The translations under genes were made by a program, and so were the position numbers. Below, in pieces: positions 1 to 4,913 of a stretch of DNA of 5,876 nt. Numbering within the stretch: the stretch's first letter is position 1; each line of letters opens with the position of its first letter. The notes under the pieces are model-generated. The model saw only the letters and a list, made by a program, of their open reading frames with translations, made no database searches and was not told the origin of the DNA. The stretch is from a bacterium (lineage in GTDB: Archaea; Thermoproteota; Nitrososphaeria; Nitrososphaerales; CADDZS01): NCBI GenBank assembly GCA_027310845.1, contig DAIDAB010000137.1, positions 1 through 5,876 of the forward strand. Direction: 5' to 3'.

Positions 1-75
1 CTACGAACGCTAGTAAATCGCCCTATTTTGATGAGCCGATAAGGAATTCGACGATAAGAGATCTACTATCAGTTT

Positions 76-282
76 TCAAAAGCTTCTATGTGCGGGTCTG
101 TGTTTGGGGAGGCAATCCATGCAATAAACGGGCCTCCCTTGCGTAGGTTCAAATGGAACTTGAGTCTTTTTACCGCAGTCTGCGCATATAGCATCATGCA
201 TTACCCTAGGAGCTCTGTTAAAACTGCTGCTATTGTCTCTATTATCTCGTCCTCTTCCTCTGTTGTTTGCGCTGTAGCCCAT
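76..282 (-). CDS. Small CxxC-x17-CxxC zinc-ribbon protein
   Basis: This 68-residue protein starts at an ATG. Its first 25 residues are rich in Arg, Asn, Ser and Gly (RGRGRDNRDN) and look disordered and basic. The C-terminal half holds one CxxC pair (CADC), exactly 17 residues, and a second pair (CMDC), then a basic His/Arg tail. This is the CxxC-x17-CxxC small zinc-ribbon pattern found in many archaea and some bacteria, where the four cysteines are expected to bind one zinc ion. A basic tail plus a ribbon suggests nucleic-acid binding, but no specific role is known to me. A purine-rich GGGATCGGG lies just before the ATG and could serve as a weak ribosome-binding site. The gene appears to stand alone. 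Family assignment is firm; function is inference. Confidence 0.88.
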   Translation of the reverse strand: MGYSANNRGRGRDNRDNSSSFNRAPRVMHDAICADCGKKTQVPFEPTQGRPVYCMDCLPKHRPAHRSF

Positions 283-572
283 TTTCCCGATCCCTTTGAT
301 ATAGAACTAGGCAGGGAGAAATAGACTACTTAACGATTACAGTCCGAATATGCTTTGTCAAAAGGTTCAAGTCCCTTGGCTCGTCATGAATGGGCGTAGC
401 GCAATTTAATGATTGATATCATGCATCATTGCGGAGAATCTCTTCCATTCGGAGAGCACGCCTACGCTTAGTGGGTTCCAGACTGATCTTGGCCCTAGGA
501 TCTATTCTTTGTCGCTGTTTTATCTAATTGCTTGCGTTACCGAGAATAGACCAACCATAGATCTCCAGCTGC
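283..572. other. Gene-poor spacer with structured sequence
   Basis: I find no convincing coding frame on either strand here. A plus-strand frame open from 413 to 661 has unremarkable composition and runs antisense to the more protein-like minus-strand frame at 573-863. The spacer contains a tRNA T-arm-like stretch (361-377) and a set of nested inverted repeats (391-470), both listed separately. The minus-strand promoter of the zinc-ribbon gene should also lie at its left end, but no TATA element at the expected distance stands out. Confidence 0.5.
391..470. other. Candidate structured RNA or DNA element (three-way junction fold)
   Basis: Segments 391-399 and 462-470 can pair over nine positions (TGGGCGTAG with CTACGCTTA, two of them G-U on the plus strand). 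They enclose two hairpins: CGCAAT at 400-405 with ATTGCG at 428-433, and CTCT-T-CC at 440-446 with GGAGAG at 451-456, with one bulged T and an ATTC loop. Alternative pairing AATGAT/ATCATT exists inside the first hairpin. No known RNA family is recognised and the strand is unknown; the G-U pairs would favour plus-strand transcription. The region is otherwise non-coding. A chance fold is possible. Confidence 0.3.
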
Positions 573-863
573 TCAATTTTTGTAGGTACGAGCATCATGT
601 AATCTCTCATATGTCTGGATACTTGCGACTATCTTTCCGTTTGCCTTGTCTCTTATCTTGATTTGCCGAGAATGAACTGAATAAATAACATAGCTAAGAC
701 ATTCGAAGGATTCTAAATCAACATCTGATTCTGTTAAACCGAAAGAACCTTCAGATATAAACTCAATCATTGCCCTCACACTTTTTTCGGAACTCCTCTT
801 TTGGAAAGAAGCTTGCAATGCTGGGGCTGTTGTACAACTTAGCCCTTCGTCTAATATCTTCAT
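573..863 (-). CDS. Small hypothetical protein, possibly frameshifted
   Basis: The frame starts at an ATG and gives 96 residues that I do not recognise. Residues from about 31 onward (RAMIEFISEG to the end) look protein-like, with alternating charged and hydrophobic stretches and a lysine/arginine-rich tail. The first 28 residues are low in structure and less convincing. An overlapping frame starting at the ATG at 870 reads MTDEDIRRRAKLYNSPSIAS and ends at 763 after 35 residues. It joins the convincing part of this frame if one A is removed from the six-A run (T run at 782-787 on the plus strand). The real gene may therefore start at 870 and be interrupted there. An alternative is a shorter protein from the internal ATG at 770, which has GAGGG just before it. 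The frame lies directly 3' of the tRNA gene on the same strand. Confidence 0.4.
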   Translation of the reverse strand: MKILDEGLSCTTAPALQASFQKRSSEKSVRAMIEFISEGSFGLTESDVDLESFECLSYVIYSVHSRQIKIRDKANGKIVASIQTYERLHDARTYKN

Positions 864-928
864 CTGTCATTGATACAATTCTTCTGTCCTGATTACCTGA
901 GGATGGAGATAGAGTGCGGGGGGTGGGA

Positions 929-988
929 CTGTCAACGGGAATACATGGCCTGCTGTTTACGTAACAGCCCACCTTCGCATACCCCGTA
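929..988 (-). other. tRNA-Leu intron 3 (T-loop, position 59/60, 60 nt)
   Basis: The T-arm is split: GTGGGTTCAAA lies at 999-989 and TCCCAC at 928-923. Intron ends ACGGG and CCCGT pair as the inner helix. Exon TTCA pairs with intron TGAC except for one T-C mismatch, leaving bulges AAT and AGT cleaved after the second base, which gives exactly the seven-base loop TTCAAAT. The apex carries a perfect six-pair hairpin (952-957 with 963-968, five-base loop). A cut one base earlier, giving TTCAAGT, cannot be excluded. Confidence 0.87.
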
Positions 989-1019
989 TTTGAACCCACG
1001 AACCCCTAAGGGACGAGGT

Positions 1020-1036
1020 CTCTTATTCTCATGAAA
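1020..1036 (-). other. tRNA-Leu intron 2 (canonical position 37/38, 17 nt)
   Basis: This very short intron lies at the canonical archaeal site one base 3' of the anticodon. Its centre is a mini-hairpin, TTC/GAA with an ATGA loop. Loop bases 32-35 (CTCA) pair with intron TAAG except for one C-A mismatch, placing three-base bulges GGT and AGA at the two junctions with cleavage after their second base. Removal gives the loop CTCAGGA and position A38 followed by CCTCG. Confidence 0.82.
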
Positions 1037-1043
1037 CCTGAGC

Positions 1044-1067
1044 ATCGCTTCCCAATCTGATTTGGGA
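1044..1067 (-). other. tRNA-Leu intron 1 (position 30/31, 24 nt)
   Basis: Without removal the anticodon stem would read CGAGT against CCTCG, a mismatch, and the CTCAGG loop would be displaced. Removing these 24 nt joins CGAG to G31 and restores a perfect five-pair stem. The intron folds into a hairpin (CCCAA with TTGGG, six-base loop). Exon CGC pairs with intron GCG, leaving AG|T and AT|G as the cleaved bulges. This resembles a relaxed bulge-helix-bulge with one G-A mismatch and one unpaired A. Confidence 0.85.
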
Positions 1068-1130
1068 CTCGCGCCTTTGACCAGGCTGGGCGACCCCCGC
1101 AGCATCCAAACGCTATGATTTTGGAATTGC

Positions 1131-1137
1131 TATAATT
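1131..1137 (-). promoter_or_regulatory. TATA-type promoter element of tRNA-Leu
   Basis: Reading on the minus strand, AATTATA lies 31-37 bases before the first base of the mature tRNA. It is preceded by a purine-rich AGAAAGC that could serve as the TFB-recognition element. The spacing predicts a start about nine bases before the tRNA, a usual arrangement for archaeal tRNA genes. It lies in the 67-bp gap after queC, so the tRNA probably has its own transcript. Confidence 0.6.
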
Positions 1138-1167
1138 GCTTTCTCTGTGCTCTGATCCTGCAGCATC

Positions 1168-1851
1168 TCAAGAATACGCCGTGAGGTCTGGAATTCTTGC
1201 TAGCTCGAATGCCATCTTTCTATTATTGCATGATTCACATCGTCCACACTGTGTCTCGCCGCCAAGATAGCACGACCATGTACGGTAAACCGATTTGCCA
1301 AGAATGGAATAGGATATTTTCAGCATTTGATCTTTTGTCAGTCCTTCGATAGCTGGACTCCAAAGCGTTATCGATGGATGGGCTTTGGAATCAATTGCGT
1401 CAATGTCTCCAAGGTTTAGGGCTGCCGATAACAGCTTAGCAAACTCTGGCCTGCAGTCTGGGTATGGTTGGTCGGATAAGTGAGCGCCATATGCAAGAAT
1501 CTCCGCCCCTATGCTGAACGCATGTGCAGCAGCTATTGTGAGGAATACGCCGTTCCTCAGGGGCACGATTATGTTGCTTTGAAAGTGAGAGGGCATCTGC
1601 TTCGTTACGTCAGTCAGGACATTGGTCTTGCCATAGAGCTCTTTCATGAACGAAATGTCAATTACTCTGTGGTCAGCTGCCCCTATGTCCTTGCCAAGTT
1701 CTATGGCGCGGCTGATTTCTTGCGTCGCCCTCTGGCCGTAATTGAAAGTCAGAAGGTGAAGCGAGTATCCTTGTTTCTTCCAGTATGATGCAACGCCAGA
1801 GCTATCGAGCCCTCCGCTTACAATGACTACTGCTGATTTATTTGAAGACAC
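1168..1851 (-). CDS. queC: 7-cyano-7-deazaguanine (preQ0) synthase QueC
   Basis: QueC converts 7-carboxy-7-deazaguanine to preQ0 using ATP and ammonia in the cytosol; in Archaea preQ0 is the precursor of archaeosine at tRNA position 15. From the GTG start the protein has 227 residues, a usual family length. It shows the PP-loop SGGLDSS at residues 12-18, the YPDCRPEF motif near residues 130-137, and four zinc-ligand cysteines at about 194, 202, 205 and 208 (CYLGGETQCGRCESC). I chose GTG at 1851 because AGGAGGG sits six bases before it and family proteins begin shortly before the PP-loop. A TTG-type start at 1884 would add 11 residues and a 47-nt overlap. The chosen start overlaps the preceding queT by 14 nt, so the two are probably co-translated. 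No catalytic residue appears to be missing. Confidence 0.96.
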   Translation of the reverse strand: MSSNKSAVVIVSGGLDSSGVASYWKKQGYSLHLLTFNYGQRATQEISRAIELGKDIGAADHRVIDISFMKELYGKTNVLTDVTKQMPSHFQSNIIVPLRNGVFLTIAAAHAFSIGAEILAYGAHLSDQPYPDCRPEFAKLLSAALNLGDIDAIDSKAHPSITLWSPAIEGLTKDQMLKISYSILGKSVYRTWSCYLGGETQCGRCESCNNRKMAFELARIPDLTAYS

Positions 1852-2386
1852 TTTCAACCCTCCTTCGAAGGCCTGTCCTAACAAGCCCCATGTAGAAAAG
1901 ATATGCGAGGCCCATCGTCACTACACATATCCCCGGAAGCACTGCGTAAAACGTAGACATGTATTCGAGATGGTAGACATAACTAATCTCAAAGCTAACC
2001 CAGAATGTAAGTATGATTGAATAAATGGTAAGGCCTGCAAGTACACTTCTTCCTCGTAATAGATGAATTGCCGAAAGTCCCATCAAACTGAAGATCGATG
2101 ATACAAGGTCGATTGGGCCAAGCGGGCTTCCAATGTTGCCAAGAAATACTCCAAGGGCAATTCCGAAGACACCCGGCCATCCAAGCATCGGAGCAGCTCC
2201 TATCAAGATGTTCGAGAGGCGAAGATTCAACACGCCATACGAAACGGCGCCGAGCGCGAAGGTTGAGATTGCGTAGATGCCTGCTAGTACTCCTGTAAGG
2301 GTTATGCTGACGGTCCTGATCTTTCTTACGGAAAGTTGTTCTTTCTCGGACTGATTCTCTTCATTTCTTTGTGTTTTTTCTTCCAA
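1838..2386 (-). CDS. queT: QueT-type preQ0/queuosine-precursor transporter
   Basis: This is a multi-pass membrane protein with five or six hydrophobic segments. Counting from the TTG at 2386 (182 residues), it carries AVSYGVLNLRLSNIL at about 47-61 and GNIGSPLGPIDLVSSIF at about 83-99. Both match the QueT family (PF06177), substrate-binding membrane components thought to import queuosine precursors or deazaguanines, often with an ECF energizing module. No ECF ATPase is in the window. Its placement directly before queC, overlapping by 14 nt, supports a role in preQ0 supply. The frame stays open to 2569 but contains no ATG. The extra 61 residues lack a match to the family, cross a palindrome and would overlap the divergent gene, so I favour a late start. 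A TATA-like element at 2407-2414 would start transcription near 2386, implying a leaderless TTG; TTG at 2395 or 2398 is also possible. Family call is good; the start is uncertain. Confidence 0.85.
   Translation of the reverse strand: MEEKTQRNEENQSEKEQLSVRKIRTVSITLTGVLAGIYAISTFALGAVSYGVLNLRLSNILIGAAPMLGWPGVFGIALGVFLGNIGSPLGPIDLVSSIFSLMGLSAIHLLRGRSVLAGLTIYSIILTFWVSFEISYVYHLEYMSTFYAVLPGICVVTMGLAYLFYMGLVRTGLRRRVESVFK
1858..1864 (-). promoter_or_regulatory. Ribosome-binding site that fixes the queC start
   Basis: AGGAGGG on the minus strand is a strong Shine-Dalgarno match, six bases upstream of the GTG at 1851. It lies inside the end of queT, as expected for a downstream gene in an operon. It is the clearest such site in the window; most first genes here seem to have short leaders without one. 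Confidence 0.75.
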
Positions 2387-2406
2387 TTTTTCCAACAACT
2401 CCGGGG

Positions 2407-2414
2407 TTTGTATA
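2407..2414 (-). promoter_or_regulatory. Possible TATA element for queT-queC
   Basis: TATACAAA on the minus strand is centred about 25 bases before the TTG at 2386. If used, the mRNA would begin at or beside that start codon. No other good TATA match for a later start was seen. The call depends on the uncertain queT start. Confidence 0.3.
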
Positions 2415-2460
2415 GCGCATCGGGGGTTGGTGCTCGACCACGCGCTTCCTTGTTTAGTCC

Positions 2461-2476
2461 AGTGCCTTATGGCACT
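2461..2476. repeat. Perfect 16-bp inverted repeat between divergent genes
   Basis: AGTGCC-TTAT-GGCACT has six-base arms that are exact reverse complements around a four-base spacer. It lies between the preferred queT start (2386) and the divergent membrane-protein gene (2576). That is where a dimeric regulator could act on one or both genes. It could also be a small hairpin in a long queT leader. No matching second copy was seen in the window. Confidence 0.5.
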
Positions 2477-2575
2477 TTTCTCTGCTCTTAAATCATATGG
2501 CCCCGATATCGAAGAAAGCGTAAAAAGAGACACCAAAGTGCTTTGTGCCCCTGAAGCGATTTGAAACAACGATTG

Positions 2576-2902
2576 ATGGTGTACGCACTCAATTTGGGGA
2601 TAAGCTTCGGGATACTGGTGCTGTTCGTGAACAACCTTGAAGCTCTCGCCATAGTTTTTGTCCTTGTGACAGCATCTGTTGTCGTTGCGAGTACAACGGA
2701 TCTCAAGGAACTTGAAAAAGACAAGGGGCTCTTAGGATTCGTAATACTCTGTACGCTCTTTGTAATTGGAGCGTCATATTACGCCTCATTCATATTCGGA
2801 GCCATCTTCATAGTGCTGGTCGCTCTCAACATTGCCACACTCGTAGGCTACATCATCATGAAGCGCATGCCTCAGTACGCTGACGAAGCTAACGCCTTTT
2901 AG
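2576..2902 (+). CDS. Small membrane protein with four predicted helices
   Basis: This 108-residue protein is mostly hydrophobic, with likely membrane segments at about 3-18, 22-39, 52-70 and 72-94. A charged stretch (TDLKELEKDK) separates the second and third, forming two hairpin pairs. The tail KRMPQYADEANAF is polar. I do not recognise a family and no catalytic or metal motif is visible. I chose the ATG at 2576; TTG codons at 2561 and 2573 would add five residues or one. A TAAAAAG at 2521-2527 is a possible TATA element placing a start near 2549. The gene is divergent from queT-queC and ends 20 bp before the convergent amidotransferase. A role in the preQ0 pathway is not supported by anything but position. 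Confidence 0.75.
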   Translation: MVYALNLGISFGILVLFVNNLEALAIVFVLVTASVVVASTTDLKELEKDKGLLGFVILCTLFVIGASYYASFIFGAIFIVLVALNIATLVGYIIMKRMPQYADEANAF

Positions 2903-2922
2903 GAACTGCACGTTCAGATTAC

Positions 2923-3657
2923 TCAATTCCTGAGCATCCGTCCCCTTGGAGCAAAATCGGATATTTCAGCTGTGTCGTCAGACACCTTGAGAAGCTGACC
3001 ATTTTGAACTTCTTGCCAATTTGATCTGAAAAATCTCTCTTGGCAGATTACGATTGCGTCAGATGTCTCAGTGAAGTACATAGTATAGTACTCCTTATGC
3101 CCTGAGCAATCTCTGTAAGCAAAAAGGTCCAGTCCATTTGAAAGAAGAAAAGTGAGGCTTGAATACTGATACGCCTCTTGAACAGCGCCAATTCTCTTTT
3201 TCAATGCCAAGAACAGGTCTCCACCTGAAAGCTCCTTTTCATGCATCAACGACTCGAAGAACCATTGGCTGTCGGTTTTGCCCTTCAAGTTCATCTTCCT
3301 AATTGTCCCGTTGTGAGCGAATGCCCATTGGTCAATCACGAAGGGATGCGTGTTCTCGATTGTCTTTGAACCCACTGACGCTTTACGCAGATGCACGAGC
3401 AAAGGCGACGATATTCTGGATTGCGCTATTCGATGGCAAGCCTCTTCGTAGTTCGGGTCTGTCCATGCATCGGCCGGTTCTCTCCCCAAATACGTTGGAA
3501 CCTCTCCATTCCATGTCACCATCCCCCATCCGTCGCCATGCCCGGGCTTGACTCCAGGCTTTACCATGCCACAAGATGCAAGCTCCCTGAATCCCCTTAA
3601 GAGGTCTGCATTAACATAGGATCCCTTCTTGGGTGCAATTGCTAGCATCCTGCACAT
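2923..3657 (-). CDS. Class II glutamine amidotransferase (YafJ/EgtC-like)
   Basis: The 244-residue protein starts Met-Cys, so removal of Met would expose Cys2 as the N-terminal nucleophile of the Ntn-hydrolase glutaminase fold. Family signatures follow in order: GHGDGWGM at 39-46, HLRKAS at 89-94, THPF at 103-106, AFAHNGTI at 112-119 with the Asn-Gly of the oxyanion site, and TDSQWFF at 128-134. These match the stand-alone GATase type 2 proteins related to YafJ, EgtC and yeast Dug3. They hydrolyse a glutamine-like gamma-glutamyl bond, but their partner or substrate is usually unknown in Archaea. No ergothioneine or glutathione genes are nearby, so no pathway is assigned. The ATG at 3657 is required by the Cys2 position. 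A TATA element at 3691-3698 predicts a leader of about 12 nt. It is divergent from the peptidase gene. Confidence 0.93.
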   Translation of the reverse strand: MCRMLAIAPKKGSYVNADLLRGFRELASCGMVKPGVKPGHGDGWGMVTWNGEVPTYLGREPADAWTDPNYEEACHRIAQSRISSPLLVHLRKASVGSKTIENTHPFVIDQWAFAHNGTIRKMNLKGKTDSQWFFESLMHEKELSGGDLFLALKKRIGAVQEAYQYSSLTFLLSNGLDLFAYRDCSGHKEYYTMYFTETSDAIVICQERFFRSNWQEVQNGQLLKVSDDTAEISDFAPRGRMLRN

Positions 3658-3690
3658 AATCTTCGTCTCTATTCTAAGCTATTATTCGGC

Positions 3691-3698
3691 ATTATAAA
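3691..3698 (-). promoter_or_regulatory. TATA element of the amidotransferase gene
   Basis: TTTATAAT on the minus strand is centred about 38 bases before the ATG at 3657. It predicts a start near 3669 and a short leader with no clear Shine-Dalgarno motif. Confidence 0.6.
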
Positions 3699-3763
3699 TC
3701 TGAATTCATCAAACCGGTTGGAGACTATCACTACCTGAATTGGAATTGTCGCTATCGCACTTA

Positions 3764-3772
3764 AATTATATA
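3764..3772 (+). promoter_or_regulatory. TATA element of the Xaa-Pro peptidase gene
   Basis: The run TTAAATTATATAT (3761-3773) is the most AT-rich point in the divergent spacer and is centred about 40 bases before the ATG at 3807. It predicts a start near 3793 and a leader of about 14 nt. The palindrome AACCGGTT at 3712-3719 sits between this element and the one facing the other way. Confidence 0.65.
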
Positions 3773-3806
3773 TCCGCCAAGCTGCTCTCTATCAGAGTAC
3801 AATAGA

Positions 3807-4907
3807 ATGGATTGCAAAAAAAGAGCACTTCGGCTCTCTGAGAAGGTCGCACCCAAAGATCAAATTGACTGCGTTGCAATTACTTCGCAACCCAACCTAA
3901 GATACTTTTTCAATTACATCGGCGAGTCTTTCGAAAGATTCTCCTGCGGACTCTTGACAAAAGATGGCTCAAGGAGCGCCTTGGTTGTGCCAATGCTAGA
4001 TAAGGCAAAGGCTGAGAATAGCGAAGCTGACGAAGTGTTTTCTTGGACTGATTCCGAAGGATATGCAGGTGCTCTAAATGCTGCGCTGAAAGAGCTACAA
4101 ATCAGGGGTCATGTCATTGGATGCGAACTGAGCATTACTCTGGGTCAAATGGACAGCTTCAAATCAAGTCGTGGCACCTCCAATTTTGTAGCAATTACAG
4201 AGGAGATCTCGAGCCTTCGCCTGATAAAAGAGGAAGAAGAAATCGAGTCAGCGAAAAAAACGGCTCGCATCCTTGCAGGCGCATACAGGCGTGTTCCCGA
4301 ATTCATCCATGCCGGCAAGAAGGAAGCCGAAGTTGGCAGTGAAATCAAAGAATACCTCGCTAATCATGGAGCGGATAATATCGATTTCTGCGCGGTTCAA
4401 TCTGGTAAAAATTCCGCGATTCCACATGCAGAGGTGAGCCAAAAGAGAATAGAAAGGGGCGATATAATCGTGATTGATATTTCGTGCACCAACAGCTCGG
4501 GATACTTTGCAGACTTCACTCGGTCTTTTGTTCTTGGCGATGCAAATCAAAAGCAGACAAGTGTCTACTCGATCGTCCAAGAGGCGCAGTCACAAGCATG
4601 CAGCGGGGCCGTTGTGGGATCTATGGCCCAAGACATCGATAGGACAGCCAGATCTATCATCGGAAAGGCAGGTTTCGCTGACTATTTTGTTCATAGAGTA
4701 GGTCACGGGCTTGGGCTCGAAGTACATGAACCTCCCTGGATGAACGAGGGAAACGAGCAGGAATTAGAGCGTGGAATGATATTCACAGTCGAGCCGGGAA
4801 TCTACCTTATGTGTAAGTTCGGTGTGCGGATAGAGGATGACCTGATCATGGGAAAGAGGAGGGCTGAGAGTATCACTGCGCTATCGCACGACTTGATTGA
4901 AATCTGA
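3807..4907 (+). CDS. Xaa-Pro peptidase, M24B family (PepQ/PepP-like)
   Basis: This 366-residue metallopeptidase cleaves next to proline in peptides or dipeptides in the cytosol. Residues 1 to about 140 form the creatinase-type N-terminal domain, which in relatives helps assemble the dimer and substrate pocket. Residues from about 145 form the pita-bread catalytic domain. All five metal ligands are visible: Asp224 (IVIDIS), Asp236 (YFADFTRSF), His300 (VGHGLGLEVHE), Glu329 (FTVEPGIYL) and Glu343 (VRIEDD). His207 (AIPHAEV) and His307 match the conserved substrate-side histidines. The length is typical for archaeal PepQ-like enzymes. Whether it is a dipeptidase (PepQ) or an aminopeptidase (PepP) cannot be told from sequence alone. 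The ATG at 3807 agrees with the short leader predicted from the TATA element. It ends 6 bp before the convergent AlaX gene. Confidence 0.95.
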   Translation: MDCKKRALRLSEKVAPKDQIDCVAITSQPNLRYFFNYIGESFERFSCGLLTKDGSRSALVVPMLDKAKAENSEADEVFSWTDSEGYAGALNAALKELQIRGHVIGCELSITLGQMDSFKSSRGTSNFVAITEEISSLRLIKEEEEIESAKKTARILAGAYRRVPEFIHAGKKEAEVGSEIKEYLANHGADNIDFCAVQSGKNSAIPHAEVSQKRIERGDIIVIDISCTNSSGYFADFTRSFVLGDANQKQTSVYSIVQEAQSQACSGAVVGSMAQDIDRTARSIIGKAGFADYFVHRVGHGLGLEVHEPPWMNEGNEQELERGMIFTVEPGIYLMCKFGVRIEDDLIMGKRRAESITALSHDLIEI

Positions 4908-4913
4908 ACTGCC

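Larger units (their letters stand above)
915..1100 (-). tRNA. tRNA-Leu(CAG) precursor with three introns
   Basis: The 5' end GCGGGGG (1100-1094) pairs with CCCCCGC (922-916); the discriminator A is at 915 and CCA is not encoded. T8, a D-arm with A14, G15 and GG (1091-1073), a 14-nt long variable arm with CCC/GGG pairing (1013-1000) and the T-stem GTGGG/CCCAC mark a class II leucine tRNA. The gene reads as a complete tRNA only if three segments are removed: 24 nt between positions 30 and 31, 17 nt between 37 and 38, and 60 nt between 59 and 60. The product is 85 nt, with anticodon stem CGAGG/CCTCG, loop CTCAGGA and T-loop TTCAAAT. The anticodon CAG (1040-1038) reads CUG. G15 is the expected archaeosine site, and queC lies immediately upstream on the same strand. 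Identity is firm; exact splice points are inferred from pairing. Confidence 0.93.

Noticed and set aside
1..143. Possible C-terminal end of a gene entering from the left edge (plus frames open to 42 or 143)
   Set aside because: The first is only 13 codons, which is chance level, and the second would run antisense into the firm zinc-ribbon gene.
301..385. Complete tRNA ending with the T-arm-like sequence
   Set aside because: No 5' acceptor strand pairing with GGCTCGT and no D-arm or anticodon arm could be found upstream, even allowing an intron. A permuted order was tried: ACGAGC near 588 lacks T8 and a D-arm.
283..572. RNase P RNA or SRP RNA in the gene-poor spacer
   Set aside because: The spacer is at or below the usual size, and none of the conserved core sequences of either RNA that I know were seen on either strand.
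413..661. Plus-strand frame of 82 codons in the left spacer
   Set aside because: No recognisable motif or start signal; its right half runs antisense to a more protein-like minus-strand frame, and its start lies within the structured element.
763..999. Minus-strand frame of 78 codons spanning the 3' half of the tRNA gene
   Set aside because: Its first 28 or so codons are tRNA exon and T-loop intron sequence. Only the part from the ATG at 870 is considered, as a possible start of the frameshifted small gene.
1480..1788. Plus-strand frame of 102 codons opposite queC
   Set aside because: It is the antisense shadow of the clearly conserved QueC reading frame.
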